A DNA stretch of 64,000 nt. Origin: Spirodela intermedia (lineage: Eukaryota; Streptophyta; Magnoliopsida; Alismatales; Araceae). Positions 23,881 to 42,798 of this stretch are shown one piece after another. A program made the translations under genes and the position numbers. The stretch is taken from contig LR746270.1 of the NCBI GenBank assembly GCA_902729315.2, positions 7,968,221-8,032,220 on the forward strand. The letters are read 5' to 3'. The stretch's first letter is position 1. The number at the start of each line of letters is the position of its first letter. The notes beneath the pieces are model-generated. The model was not told the origin of the DNA. It was given only the letters and a program-made list of their open reading frames with translations, and did no database searches.

Positions 23881-25530
23881 CTAGTGCACTCCATAACCAT
23901 GAAGGAGAAGAGTATCAGCTATTGTGCTCCTCGCATCACCACATAGTTTGTCAGCATTGTTCCCTTGTACAGGCTTGTGAATCACAACTTTTACATCGCC
24001 TGAGTTCAGAAAACCCTCCATTCCAGATGGCATCAGGCCGCCTGTCCCCATGAGAGTGATTGGCACAATGGGTGCCCCCGTCCTTGCCGCAACACTAAAT
24101 GCACCTTTCTATAACCATGCACAAGAATTAGATTTTAGATACCTGAAAACTGACCATACAATCCAAAATATTTTCCTGAAAATGCATGCATATATATATA
24201 TAAATACGAATATGTCCGTGTGTTTGTGTCTGTGTGTGTGTATATGACATATATATATATATGCACATGTGAGAATGTGCGAGGGAGTGGAATCACACCT
24301 TCGTTAATTGCTCACCTTAAATGCACCCAATATTCCATCTTTAGACCGAGTACCTTCTGGAAAGAAATACACAGAGGTGCCTTTCTTCACTAATTCAATG
24401 CAGCGCTTAAGGCAGTCCTGAATTAATTAGAATGATAAGCCAGATTTAGGGAAAAATCAGAAAATGGTGCAAAGGAGGGATTTGCTCTTGACTTCTTCAA
24501 TCGAAAATTGGTAGATGATCATCCCATTGAGTTACGATTAAAACTTATCATTTTGGATACTGAGAATCAATGCATTAGAATGATCTAGATTGGGTTATAA
24601 TTCAGCGCTAAATGAGAATTGAAATCCCTGAAGAACGCAGCAGAGGGAAGTACCATTTGACTTTTTGTATCCATTCGGCGAATGGGAATGGTCCCCAAAA
24701 GGAACATCGCCCACCCAATTATGGGAAACAAGAATACACTCCTCTTGCTGATGAACTTGAAACTTTTCCCCAGAGTCAGGAGAGTGTATATATCAAGGAA
24801 ACTCTGATGATTGGAGACATAAACAGCTGGCACATCGTTGGGTGGGAGATTCTCCAGCCCCTCAAACTCTATCCGGTAGAATGGAAACACAGTCAACCAT
24901 GCCCACATCATGGCGATCCAATGTTGAGCCTTCCTTTGATACCTATCGAACAAGAGAACAAAAGGATGCGCCACCATCATCGCCAGAAAGAGAATTATTG
25001 CAGTTGCAGCAGTCATTGCGTAAAAGCAAACCCCCCTGATTCGTGAACTCAATTGAAATCCTGTCCAAAACCGCACGGATCAATTGAAGGATCAAACAAC
25101 AGGCAAAATTCCCCCAAAATTCAATAACCAAAGATCCTGCAACGCACCGGTCACGGGGAGGGCAGAGAAATCAGGCGAGCCTGCGGTTGCAGATGTTCCA
25201 TAACTCACAAGACTCCCCCTGCGCTTAATCTGATACCGTTTCCATGATGGAGGATCGACACTCAGCCTGACGAAGAAAGCATTCCCCTCCGGTCCACCGC
25301 ATGAGACCCCAAAGAAGAAAACTGGAAAGAGACGGGCAGAAAACCAAATAGATCGTCAGGCAAGTCGACAGCAGTATCTCCATCCTAATCCAACGAAGAA
25401 ATGACTCACCCTGGGAGCGCCCCGAGATTCCTCGTCTGGTTTTCACTGCGGCGGCGACCGCAGAGACGCGTCTGGAGGCGGGGAGTAGCAGGGAACGTTG
25501 AGGGGGCCGCAGCAGCGTCAAGCTCCCCAT
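23881..25530 (-). CDS. LPAT1: Plastid 1-acylglycerol-3-phosphate acyltransferase
   Basis: Acylates lysophosphatidic acid at sn-2 to give phosphatidic acid in the plastid glycerolipid pathway. Exons on the minus strand: 25410-25530, 25148-25321, 24654-25060, 24316-24417 and 23881-24108. All junctions are GT-AG and in phase, giving 343 residues; Arabidopsis LPAT1 is of similar size. The first ~95 residues are Arg/Ser/Ala-rich like a transit peptide. A hydrophobic segment spans about 108-136. The catalytic block N-H-Q-S-F-L-D (182-188, HX4D) and the F-P-E-G-T-R-S block (253-259) are intact, followed by V-P-I-T-L-M-G-T-G. Strong resemblance to Arabidopsis LPAT1/ATS2 from memory. The start at 25530 is the first ATG of the frame that splices correctly. 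The exact last donor/stop is the least certain part. Confidence 0.92.
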
Positions 25531-25766
25531 TCTTTGCAATCCACTTCCTCCGGGAAGAGGGAGCTCATCAGAGGCGGGGAGCAGCCCAGCGAGAGAAAAA
25601 GAGAGAGAGAGAGATAAGGCGCACCCGGTAGACAATTAAACGGAAGTTCTGCTGGATTCCTTAATTAAAAATATTTTTTTACGATATATAACCATTTATT
25701 TATTTAAAAAAATATTATATATGCTTCTCTAACCCGGCCTCATCAGTTTCGGACATAATCAGACCC

Positions 25767-25827
<61 letters not shown>

Positions 25828-26767
25828 AGAGAGAGAGAGAGGTTCCGCGCCCATTAAATATGTTAATAGGCTAGCCCATATCCAAGTGATTAGATAATGG
25901 GCCACAGGACACCGGGCCGGGCCCAATTAACGGTTAAATAAAATTATTGAAATAATAATAATATATTAGGCAAACTAAGGTTCTATGTTCGAGAGGCTGC
26001 TGGGTCCTCCGAAGCTCGATAGATAGAGCGATGGGGCCGGAGGGAGGGGAGCTGAGATCAGGCCGCCGCACCAGTCGCCGGTGGCAGTCCTCGGCGTGAT
26101 CGGGCGGCGGTGGAGGCCTCGTCGAGGAGTGTTGTTTGGTGTGGTGCCACTCCCGCTGCGTCCCCTGCCCACCCAGGGATCAAGAGGGAGAAGAAGAGCG
26201 AGGTGAGGGTGGGGCAGGAGGGTGCGGCGTCTGGCCGGGTCTCTTCCTGCTGCCACTGGGGGATCGCACGCGGCCCTCGCCTGTGTTTCTCCGGCGGGCC
26301 GTGTGCTGACGGCGATCCGCCTGGTTCCTTGGTTTTCCGAGCTCGGTTGGTCCTGATTTTCCGAGATTTCTGGTAGTCTGCTGATTAGCCTGCGGCGCTT
26401 GCCAGGATGGTGATCACTTTTTGTTTTTTTCTTTCTTCCTAGGGCTTTAATTTTCGTCTCTCCCACAAGTAGCCAATGAGTTTGAACGGCAATGCTGATC
26501 CAGAGCTCTTTGTGTCCTATTTTGTTGTAGACCGTGTTTGGAACTTCTAGTTGGCCGACATTAAAGGGGCTCTTCACCTTTTTTTCTTTTTCTTTTTTTT
26601 CTTTGTTTGTTTTCGCTCTCTCCTCCCGTTTCTGTTCCCGCTAGCCAGTTCATTAAATTTATTATTTCCCCTGTTTGGAGAGCTGAAAACATTTTCTGAA
26701 TCGTGATTATCCCGTTTGGCCAAATTGGCAGGTGAAGCCTTGCATAAATTCTGGACTGGCGTCTGCA
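25531..26767. promoter_or_regulatory. Divergent intergenic region between LPAT1 and the SWC5-like gene
   Basis: The two start codons are 1,237 bases apart on opposite strands. The region holds GA repeats in the LPAT1 leader (about 25595-25614), a (CT)n/(GA)n palindrome at 25769-25841, AT-rich DNA, and a GC-rich block at 26000-26400 that is likely the 5'UTR and promoter of the plus-strand gene. No coding exon is supported here. Shared regulation is possible but not shown. Confidence 0.5.
25769..25841. repeat. (CT)n followed by (GA)n, a hairpin-forming palindrome
   Basis: CT tract 25769-25823, then a short centre and a GA tract to 25841. The 16-base arms 25809-25824 and 25826-25841 are exact reverse complements around one base. 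Confidence 0.9.
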
Positions 26768-29445
26768 ATGGCCCACAACCAGATACAGGAGCCGAAGGAT
26801 CACCAGAATGATCCTATTCCCTCACGGAATTCTGGTTTGTTCCATGCCCCATTACCGTATATCATTGGAAAAAAATTAGTCGAGGCTTGAATTGATGAGA
26901 AAGAAATATGAGAAGTAATTTCGATGGATAGTTTCTTCTGGCTTCGATTACCTGATCAATTTGCATTTACCCAACTGGTGCTAAAGTATTGCTTTTCAAA
27001 ATAATATCTACATCTGGGTATCAATTTTAAGTAGATTGAAGCGTTGTTGATAGAAATCTCTATTGCTGTTTACTATCGTATAAACAGCTGATCGTGAGTT
27101 GTCACTTCCCAGGAATGGAATGTGTGACGGGAAAACCCAATCCTATTTCAAATAAGATTTAATAGTTCTAAGTCGTAATGCAAATGGCTGCATGTCATTT
27201 TGTGCAGAATTTTATTTAGAAATTGGTTGTTGTGCATAGATTGATTGATTTCTTGGCGATCTAACTTGACCCAGCCAGATTTTGCCTTTTAAAAGCATGT
27301 TGTTCCTAAAATTGAAGACAGAGTAAAAAGAAGATGGAGGGGAGATAGATCAAGATAAAAGCCCTAGTGAGGACGTAAGAGAGAACTGAGGAACACCCAT
27401 TGTGATTACTTACTGCTATCATGTTTATAAGAGTCACTGCGTCAATTTGGATTCTGGATCAAGAAAATAACATTGCAAGCGTGCTAACAATAAGTTTCTG
27501 AAGTGGCTTTTGTGCAGGGCCATATCTCTAGATATGGATGGAAACCAAACCGATTTTCCGATTCCCAGTGTACTGCTTGGAATTTTTCAATGAAATGCGG
27601 TTTGATTACCAAGTTCCAAGAAGAGTAGATCATAAATGTAGGTTTATCTGGATCTCAGATATTAGTTTTGGAGCTCCTTCCCTGCTTCCCAATTGTTGTT
27701 AAGTCAGTTTATTTGGACATCTTCAAATCAGATTTTCTGTTGTGACTCATCTTGCCCATTGGTAGGTTCGCACTAGTACCTTGCCAAGGAAAGTGCGGTT
27801 TTTGTGTTGAACCCATTTGCTGCTGGAATGTGAGTAGTTGGGAGGAGGGAGAGTAACACTCGAGTAGCTCTGGGTAAGGGTTCCTACTCTATCCTGAAGC
27901 CCATAACCCTGGTTTTAGTCTGCAAGCACCGCGTGGGTTTACTGTGAATGACTGGGTTTCATTGTCTACTAAAACTGACACTTGAAATTATTTCTTCTAG
28001 TTGAATGTTTCGAGGAATGCTTCAGGATCAGTATTGAAGGTTTTAGGAACCTAAAACAGTATCAAATAATGGCGTGTATTGTGGATCAGAGGATATTTTT
28101 TACTAAATTTTATCAAACCATCTTCTGGGGTCAGAACTCATCAAACCATCTCAGATTTGTGTCAAAATATGTAGAAAAGAATTGTTGTTAGCTGACCAGT
28201 CCTCACTTATACTCTGTAACCATTCTGAATTTGTTTCCCATTTTGCCTGATGATTAGAGCCAAGGCGCGTGTTTAGATTTAAGTTTGGTTTTTGACCTCA
28301 GTGGATCATATGGAGTTGGTTGTTAATCCACTAGGAAGAGGAGAAAACCCTGAGGCTCACAACTTACTGTGCATCTGCTGGACAATGGCATGGGTGATAG
28401 CTCCATGCTCAGCTCTCAGCTCTAGCTGTTATGTGCGCTGCAGGAACTATCGGTGACTCTGTAAATGGCGTTCCCAGTAAAGCTGATCAAAGTACCAGTT
28501 TGAAAGGACAGGCGGAAGAGAAAGGTGAGCGGGTTCTCTGATGTCCTACGATCGTTTGTATATTTTGCTAGTTATCTTGTTCTGCAATGCTTCGAACATT
28601 AGGTGAGCTGATAATTAACAAGCAAAGAAACTATTTATTTATTTGCTATTTTACTTTCCTGTTCCCAAATTTCCTGTCGAGGATCATTATAGATAAGGAC
28701 TGGTTTTCTTTCACTGTTATTTTCCCGCTATGAGACCACCTGCTCCATCAAAATTTTCTAGATGATCCTCAAAATCTCACCACACCAAGAACCCATGGAT
28801 TTCTGCACGTAGCAGAGTGACGGCACCACCTATCTCTGTTCATATACCTTCTAAAGAGGATGGCCTGCCTGCATGAACCCTAATGTTCTTCAGTTTTGAT
28901 GCGCAGAATATCGGCCTTACCTGTTCATTTGTTTGTTTCAGAAAGGATGGCTCGCGTGAATGCAGTCTGGGAAGCGATGAACAGCGGGCTACCCTCAAAG
29001 GCACCAAGGAAATTAACAACCAAACCGATTCCAACCGAAGATAAAACAGCGAAAAAGTCAACCCCTGTGAGCATGCATGCTGACTCTGATGATTTTCCTC
29101 CCGCTGATTAGTTGGATGTTGGCTATATTTATGTCCATAGTTAATCAAAAGGACTCATGACCTCTGGGCGTCGTGCAGGAGTGGATGGTGGCTCTCGGGC
29201 TTGTCTCTAAGAAGCCTCCATCCCACCCTGGTGACAAGGGAAAGAGGACCAGCGATGTGTCCAGTGTCGACAGTGAGGAGGCAAAGAAGCTCGCAGCGGC
29301 AGCCCTCTCAGCAGTGAGAGACGTCACTTCCGCTGCCAACTCTGCAGTGAAAGGCAGAGTAGAAGTAAGTGCATGGTTTTGTTTTGCTCTATTTATCCTA
29401 TCTCAATGTGAAAAGAATAATTACGATCAATATTTATTTCTTCAA

Positions 29446-29499
<54 letters not shown>

Positions 29500-29930
29500 A
29501 TTTACTTCTGCCCAGTAACCTCTTTCTGTGGTGGTGATTGTGACGCCTCTAGCAGATAACGGAGGTCAGGGACTTTGCAGGGGAGGAAGTGGAGGTGAAG
29601 AAGCTAGTCGACGCCGACTCGAAGGAGGCAGCTGAGAAGGCCAAGGCAGTGGCTTCTGCGCCCACTGCCCTCGACAGCATCTTGGAGCAGATAAAGAAGA
29701 AGCAGAAGCTCAGCGTGCTTGACAAGACGAAGAAGGACTGGGGGGAATACAAGGAGGACAAGGGCCTGGAGGAGGAGCTCGACGCCTACAAGAAGAGCTC
29801 CAACCAGTACCTCGACAAGGTCTCCTTCTTACAGCGAACAGATTTCCGGGAGTTTGAGCGTGAGCGGGATGCTCGGCTGGCCATCCAGGCGAAGAGGAGG
29901 CCCGACATGCACGACGATGACGATGCATAG
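26768..29930 (+). CDS. SWC5: SWC5-like protein with BCNT-C domain
   Basis: Homologue of the Bucentaur/CFDP1/Swc5 family, a subunit of the SWR1 chromatin remodelling complex that places H2A.Z in nucleosomes. Exons: 26768-26834, 28444-28524, 28942-29066, 29179-29364 and 29556-29930. All introns are GT-AG and phases match, giving 277 residues. The C-terminal BCNT-C domain (about 196-268) contains S-V-L-D-K-T-K-K-D-W, the E-E-E-L segment, and Y-L-D-K-V-S-F-L-Q-R-T-D-F-R-E-F-E-R-E-R-D. The N-terminal part is polar with low complexity, and the middle is Ala/Lys-rich. The start is the first ATG after a probable 5'UTR splice (TTGGCAG near 26732). Domain assignment is firm; membership of the complex follows from the family. 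The gene converges on LPD1. Confidence 0.9.
29451..29496. repeat. (CT)23 microsatellite in SWC5-like intron 4
   Basis: 46-base dinucleotide tract, 60 bases before the exon 5 acceptor. It may serve as pyrimidine-rich DNA for that splice site. Confidence 0.95.
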
Positions 29931-29932
29931 CA

Positions 29933-29940
<8 letters not shown>

Positions 29941-29976
<36 letters not shown>
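29941..29976. repeat. (TC)18 microsatellite in the SWC5-like 3'UTR
   Basis: Begins 11 bases after the stop codon, so it should be transcribed. Confidence 0.95.
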
Positions 29977-29980
<4 letters not shown>

Positions 29981-30516
29981 ACTCTCCAATGATCCAGCCC
30001 GTAGTTGACTTGCAGCCGGGCAAGCCAAGCATCCTCTGGGCACAGGAGCAGGAGAGCTGACCAACCACACTGCCAGGTTAATTGTCATTTTTCCCTTTTT
30101 TTCCCCCTTTCGGGACCCATGATGGTCGGCATGATGTGATTCTTCACATTGTACATGAGCCAATGTCTTGTACTTCAACCACCCTCTGATGAGGTTGAAG
30201 GTAAGGTATCACGCGGGCACTCTCTAACTGCACACAGGACACTGATTCTGCCACAGATGCCTTCATGCTGGGATTCTCACAAAAGTTGCATGGTTTTCAT
30301 AGCTAGGAAAAAACTAGAGGAGAGAGAGAGAGAGAGAGTTGAGCTGAAGTGAGTCCCTTTCACGCTCCCCAGCATCATACTTTCCAACCCAAGGGAAGGC
30401 AGAGAAGAAATTCCTGCAAGAGGGACTTTGAGTGTTCATCCACGAGCAGATTATTCCAAAGTTTCCATAAAAATGCTGGACAAACAGCGGCAGAGAAATT
30501 AGCAAGGGGCTGCTGC
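29977..30516. other. Convergent 3' region between the SWC5-like gene and LPD1
   Basis: Stops of the two genes are 586 bases apart, so both 3'UTRs fit here and may overlap. A (GA)n tract is at 30320-30338. No further gene seen. Confidence 0.6.

Positions 30517-36523
<6,007 letters not shown>

Positions 36524-36552
<29 letters not shown>
36524..36552. repeat. (CT)n microsatellite
   Basis: 29-base CT tract at the edge of the LPD1 upstream region. Confidence 0.95.
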
Positions 36553-36554
<2 letters not shown>

Positions 36555-36566
36555 CCTCATACCTAA

Positions 36567-39240
36567 GATTTTTTCGAAGATTTAAAGATCATCCATTTTT
36601 AATTACCCATTTTAATATATTTTAAAATTATTTTGTATCTCTCAAAACTTTGCATCTATTACCCATGCACACGATAATAACTTTGTGCGTAATATATTAT
36701 AAAGATAATGCTAGTCATGTATACATTAGAATAAGATAGTGTGACTTTCTCATTTTAAACCTGATTTTTTGCCCCATAATCCTTCAAAAGCTTTGAACTA
36801 AATTTGAAATTCAAAATTTAAGTAGGTTTCACATCTAATTTTCCCGAATGTGTTAAAAATGTCCCAATGCAATGAGGCCTTGACCATCAATAAATACTAC
36901 TTTGTAGTTCTTAGATGTTCATGCTCTGTGATAAAACTCAGCAAGATCAGATGGTGGCATTTCTCCTGAACAGCCCATAGGAGCTCTACTCCCCTATTAG
37001 TCCCAAGTTAACCAAATTGAAAACTAGGAAACTTGTGTTAATTGGTCTTTTCTTGTTTTTCATTTTCTAAAGACATTTTTAAGAATCATGTTCAAAAAGG
37101 GAGGAGATTGCATGCATAAATAATGAAAACATAAGAATTTTAATAGTTCTATTCAAAATTATTATATTTTTAAAAAAAAATAGCACCAATGAGCTCAAAT
37201 TATATCCTAGTATTATAAATTGATAAACCCTAATTATAATTATTAAGTACGACATCTGTGAGCTTGGCATTCAATAATTCAATTCACTTTAACACCATGT
37301 TTTTCTTAGCCATATGCTGAGTTCTGGGGTGGGCTGAAGCCATTAATTCATGTAGGAGTCATTAACTCATGGTGGGCTGAAAGATAGTAATGGAATGATT
37401 CCTTAGAAACAAATCAGTTGCTAGTCATGTGACAAAAAGAGTGCCATGGTAGCACCATCAACTATTTACTATGAGGTCTGTGTATATCTAGTTTGAATCT
37501 ATGAGAAAATTAGTTGAAACCTTAAGAGTGAGGAGCCATAATGCTGATTAATTATTCTAAGTATATATATATAGTTGTCTTACTCCTATTGATTAATTGT
37601 GCTAACTATTATTTCAATGCTTCTCTAAACACTATTAGAATATTGATCACAATGAACACAGCCCATTCAATTAGAATTTGTGTTTATGTAGATTAAAACA
37701 AACTAAAGTAGAAAGGCTAATTAAAAATATTACTTAATTCAACCTATTCATCATCATCCCATTAAAAATAGACATGATTAGCTACTCTTGGTTCTTCATC
37801 TCCCCTAGCCTTAGGGTTTCCATACTAGTTATTCCTTAAGGATGATACTCTTGAGTGATGCCACATGGGGGTTGCACTTTGCATCCCCTCCACATTATAG
37901 TTCATTTGGGTCTTTTAGTGATGTTATTTTGACTCCAATTATTGACTAAAACCTTAGTACTCTAGACTTATGAGAAACTTCAACTCTTTCTCTAAGCTTA
38001 AGGGTCCTTCATATTGATCACATAATATTAACAATCTTTCTTCTTACTAAGCACAACTATCTTGTGAAGCATTTATCCATCTCATGTTGGCCAAAGAAGA
38101 CCTAAGAAGGGGTAGGGGCAAATTAACCTTTCTATAATATGTACAGAGATGGGTAGGGGGCAAATTAGCCAAAGACTGATCTATTTTGGACCTCTCTAGC
38201 GTGTGAGTTGACTCCTTAGGTGAATCATTTTAGGATAGGTGAGTCAATCATTTTACATGGCCTTTACAATGGTTCAAAGTCATGGGTTTACCTCTGTTTT
38301 TACACTCAGCCTTATATGTATGTTTCAAGTTACATCTACACTACTAGATTTATACATTTAGTTAGCCCACTACTAGACACTCAACACTAGTTCATTGTCC
38401 TAAATTAGTGCCTCTAGAATCAGCCTAGGTGTACCAAGCAGTTCAAATGTCATATTTATACATTTTAGATCTTAAAATAAATGAAACAAAATACCATCTA
38501 GTTATTGTGGTAACTCCCTTGTGGGGACCTTTGAAGATGAAGGTTATGCTTTAATGTAGCTTTTATTTCTACTTATTTTTAATGCAAAAATTTTCATGCT
38601 AAATAATTATATTTTTGTCAATATAGAACTTTAGCTCTTTTTTACTAGTGGATATTTAGTTCTTTCTAAGCAATAGTTTGTAGTTTGTTCTAATGATAGC
38701 ATGTCATGCATAATTTGTTGGCAATAGTATAATATTTTCTTTATTCTTATTTTTTTCATTAAGTCCACAAAATTACTATTGCTTAGTGTTAGTCGATTGA
38801 ATCAATGTGGTATTTTTTCATGTCAAAGCATAAGGTAAAACACCATTTATTGAATCTTGAGTTTCTATAATATTTTGATACAATTGACAATTGATGAAAG
38901 AATACTATCGCTAAAACATTTGAATAGTGATAATTTAATAGGGTAAAATTACAATTTTATTGTTGACCCATTTTTTTAATATCAAAATCATTATTGACTT
39001 AAAGTAGTCAACATTGAATATTCATTTGAGAATCTACTTGATTACCAAATCACAGAACTTGAATCTTTTCATATCTTTGACATAGGCTATCAAACTTCAT
39101 CTTTTAGAGTTCAACTTAAAAGTTTTCAATAAATACCTCTCACTTCCTTTAACCTTGTCCCCCCCACTGATCTCTCTTGAGGACCCTAGTACTTATGCAA
39201 TGAATCTACTCACACTTACTTACTCCACCAACTTGAGTAA

Positions 39241-39272
<32 letters not shown>

Positions 39273-41456
39273 GTGCCAACAACTTTGATAGTTGACAAAC
39301 TCCAGCTTTGAATCCCTCAACAAACTTTTGTTATCATCAATACTATACATTTAATCCTTCAACATCTTTATCATTTTATTGATGAAGCTTCTAGGGTGCA
39401 TTGTGATCTTTATCATTATTGATTATTTCTCTAATAATAATATGTTCATGCCAACACAAACAAATAATGTAATAAAAAGGTGGCATGCTTTAATAATATG
39501 TCTCTCTATACAAAATGATAAATCTATGGGGCTTGCTTTAATGTTCATTTGTCACTCTTTGATCATTCTCTTTCCACATATGGGCACTTACTTGAAGTTA
39601 TTGAAATTTTCTGTTTATAAATGGATGGTTAATCAAAGTAGATCAATGGTATGTTAAAAGAGTAGTTCAGTAGAAAAACCAAACCAAGTTATTAGATATT
39701 GCCTAATTATCATGCGATCTCTCCTAAAGCTTGACAACATGTTGATCATCACTCGAGTTAATGGTAGAACAATAATTTTTGTCCCCATCAAAGATCACAA
39801 AGTAAGTTAAGCTATTTCATTGCTTAGTAGTGTCAAGGTTTTTGTATGTATGTCAAAGAATCATGTAAATTTTTAACACATGTGGGGCACTGGATGAAAA
39901 TATGTATATACAATGGTTTAATGTTAATGACTATGTCTTGCTCCACTGACATATAAAATATATATGTGGATTCTTATATGGTTGGATAAATTATGATGGG
40001 TGAGGTGAATTGTTTTTTAATTTTTTAATTATTTAAATATACATTAATAACTTAGTTATATTGATAAATTAATATAAAAATAAAATGAATCAAACTAAAT
40101 TTTGAATACCGAATTTTAAAGTGGTTCAGTCAAACTACTTTAGCTTATATTGACATTAAAGGAATTCACTTCATTCTACAATTTCACAACTAAAGTACAC
40201 TTAATTTTGTTGAGATTAAGAACCTTTATATCTCAAAACTTTATGAGCTTATGATCTTTCCACCTAGAAATCTAAATTTAAAAGTCCTAAATATCCTTAT
40301 TATAGACATGTTGTAAGTGACTCAATAACAATGTGATTACATCGACAACATGGCACAAGTGTCTGAAGTATTTTACACACCACTCATCAAAACATATAAA
40401 CAATTAACTTAGAATTAAGTTATCACATCTTTCAAATATCATTTAGTGCACCAAGAGTTGACAGACTCAAAAGGTGTTACATTGAGGGAAAAAATGCTTG
40501 AGACTTCAGATGACATCCACAATTCGTTTGACATGATATGACTAGAGAGTAGTTGACAAAGACAAGGAATATCCTTTGAAATAGCTGTCACAATCTAAAA
40601 ATCATGTATTATCTCATTGTCTTAGTTTTGAAACTTTCTCTTTAAAGGTCAGGCTAGACTTTTTTTTTTTCTTATTGGGTTAAATGTTTGGGCTTAAGCT
40701 AATTTTAATAGGCACATGTAGATTCTGAAAAATACAAAAAAAAAAAAAAACCATGGATTTTTTTTAAAAATAGAACTCTCATAATACTTCAAATTTTTAT
40801 GTGTGCCTTTTAATTTTTAATTTTACTTTGAAGTAGCTTTCTATTGAATATTTTCACAGTTTGCTTTGTGATATATTTTTAAATAAATATTATTTTAATT
40901 AGATAGGTCAAACTTTTACATTATTTTTCACTTGAATGAAAAAATTACGTCAGTAATCTTGTAAAATCAATAACATATCAATGTCTTAATAGCTTTCTTC
41001 AAATTTTGTTTCACTCAATTCCTTATTCAAATAACTTTTTTTTTGTTACTCATACGCCTACATTAATGAAGTCACTAGATACAAAAAATCTAAATGTTAG
41101 GTATGTGCTAGGTATCCCTAACGAGAATTTAAAATAGCATGAGATATGTGCTAGGTATCCCCCCTAGTAGCATGAGATATGATTACAAGAGAAATATCAA
41201 AGGGTTTGGATGATGAAGACCTCTACACCTATGTTAGAGGAGAGAGAATGTGAAATAAAAATATTTTTTAAAATTATGATTTTGAATATTGAAATTAAAC
41301 TCAATTTGACCATGGAATATATCCCATACAGAATCAAAAGTCTTAGTCAAAATGTATATACTTTACCACTAATTTGTTTATTTGGGAGAAGTCAACCACA
41401 AACCTTATCTTATATAATATAAACCAAGACAAAATTCTAAAAAATGAACCATGATC
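36567..41456. other. AT-rich intergenic region, no gene recognised
   Basis: Almost 5 kb of AT-rich DNA with frames no longer than about 92 codons and no known motif. A (TC)n tract is at 39244-39271. Around 41098-41180 a short sequence (GTGCTAGGTATCCC with flanking AGCATGAGATATG) is partly repeated. No LTR, TIR or target duplication found. Confidence 0.5.
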
Positions 41457-42540
41457 TCAAATAATTTTGGGCATTAACTTTGAACAAGAGAGAGAGGGAG
41501 AGGAGGAGATGTAATGGACTGGACCAAAACGAGGCCAATCAATATTATTTCTAAGGTCAAAGGACCTTAGAAATACTAAATGTATGGGTTGACATTCTGA
41601 AAAGTGTGGTATGACTGTCGACCGAGCGCTCTCGATGACTTTTATCAATTTGACGGCTCTCCCCAGGGTGCGTCGCCGTCCCACTAAAAGCACTATCGAT
41701 TCGGGTCGCCCGAACGGGTCCGCAGAAATGGTCGGCGTTCTCCGTCAAGAACGGCGTCTTCTGACCCCCGCCGGGCAGGGTTTCGCTTACCGACAGGGGT
41801 GTGGATAAGGCCGAGCTCCGTCAGCTGGCTTGTCCTAACACGGCGTCGCCCCGGTCAAAGCTTTCGACATGTGGGGGCCCCGTTGAAAAGGCGGGTGACG
41901 GTCAGCAGCAGGAGCTCTCGGCCGGGCCCTTAATGATGCCGGAGCCGCCTTTCCCGTTTCCCGACGATCGACTTGGTGAGAATATCATCATTCGTGCTGG
42001 GGGCAACATTAACGGCTCAGATCCTCCGACAGATCATCGATCTCGGGACTTTTTGTTACCGGCAGGTGAGATTACCTCCGCGTCCAAATTTTTTTCTTTT
42101 TTTTTTTCTCCAGATAGATATAGAGCGACGACCAGATCCTGGAGATACCTCATGGTGATGTTACTGAAGAGGTGACGAAAACACAAGGTTTAATTACCGC
42201 AGATCCTCCGTCTTCGAGGAAGCCGTTCATTGGCGTTCATTTTTCCTTTCGCTTTTAAAAGATGGTGCAGAAAGAAATGCCGTTGAACGGTCAACGAGCC
42301 AGTCGATACAGCCGAAACGTTAAACACAAGCACGACGACAAGTTTATTTTGCAGGAAAACCCTCAGAAGATCACTTATATGTCAAATCACTCTGCTGGAG
42401 GGTTATAAAGTTAAGGCTTTGTTCGAAAGGGAGGGGCTTTATGCCATAATGTGAAAAGAGTTTTGTTTTGAAAATTTATAAAATTGAATGGAGCAAAATA
42501 AAAAATCGGGAGTTGGGAGGCTCGCCTTTGACTGTCCTTT
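41457..42540 (+). other. GC-rich region upstream of the GSK3 gene
   Basis: Composition rises sharply from 41600. The frame at 41801-42175 has no recognised domain and is probably chance. Likely the distal promoter of the kinase gene. Confidence 0.4.
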
Positions 42541-42580
42541 CACCCACCACAAACACACAGGAATAAGAAGAGGAAGGAGA

Positions 42581-42581
<1 letters not shown>

Positions 42582-42615
<34 letters not shown>
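42582..42615. repeat. (GA)n microsatellite in the GSK3 leader
   Basis: 34-base GA tract about 180 bases before the 5'UTR splice donor. Confidence 0.93.
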
Positions 42616-42617
<2 letters not shown>

Positions 42618-42798
42618 GGAGCGGTGGGTGGAGGGTCTGCTGGTCGTCTCGTTGAAGGAGGAAGGAGGATCGAAAAAGTCGGGGGGAGCGATCTGCTAGC
42701 TAGCCGATCAACGGGTTCGTACTGGTTTGATTGATGTTCGCATCTTCGCGCCGGGAGTCTGTCATCGCGTCAGATCGAGTTCGTCCTTGGTCGGCCGC

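Noticed and set aside
26110-26376. 88-codon plus-strand frame before the SWC5-like gene
   Set aside because: Most likely 5'UTR/promoter DNA. It cannot be spliced in phase to the 26768 exon by an obvious donor, and it has no domain.
41611-42175. A coding gene upstream of GSK3
   Set aside because: Frames in this GC-rich DNA overlap in several phases, have no motif, and do not join the kinase exons in phase.
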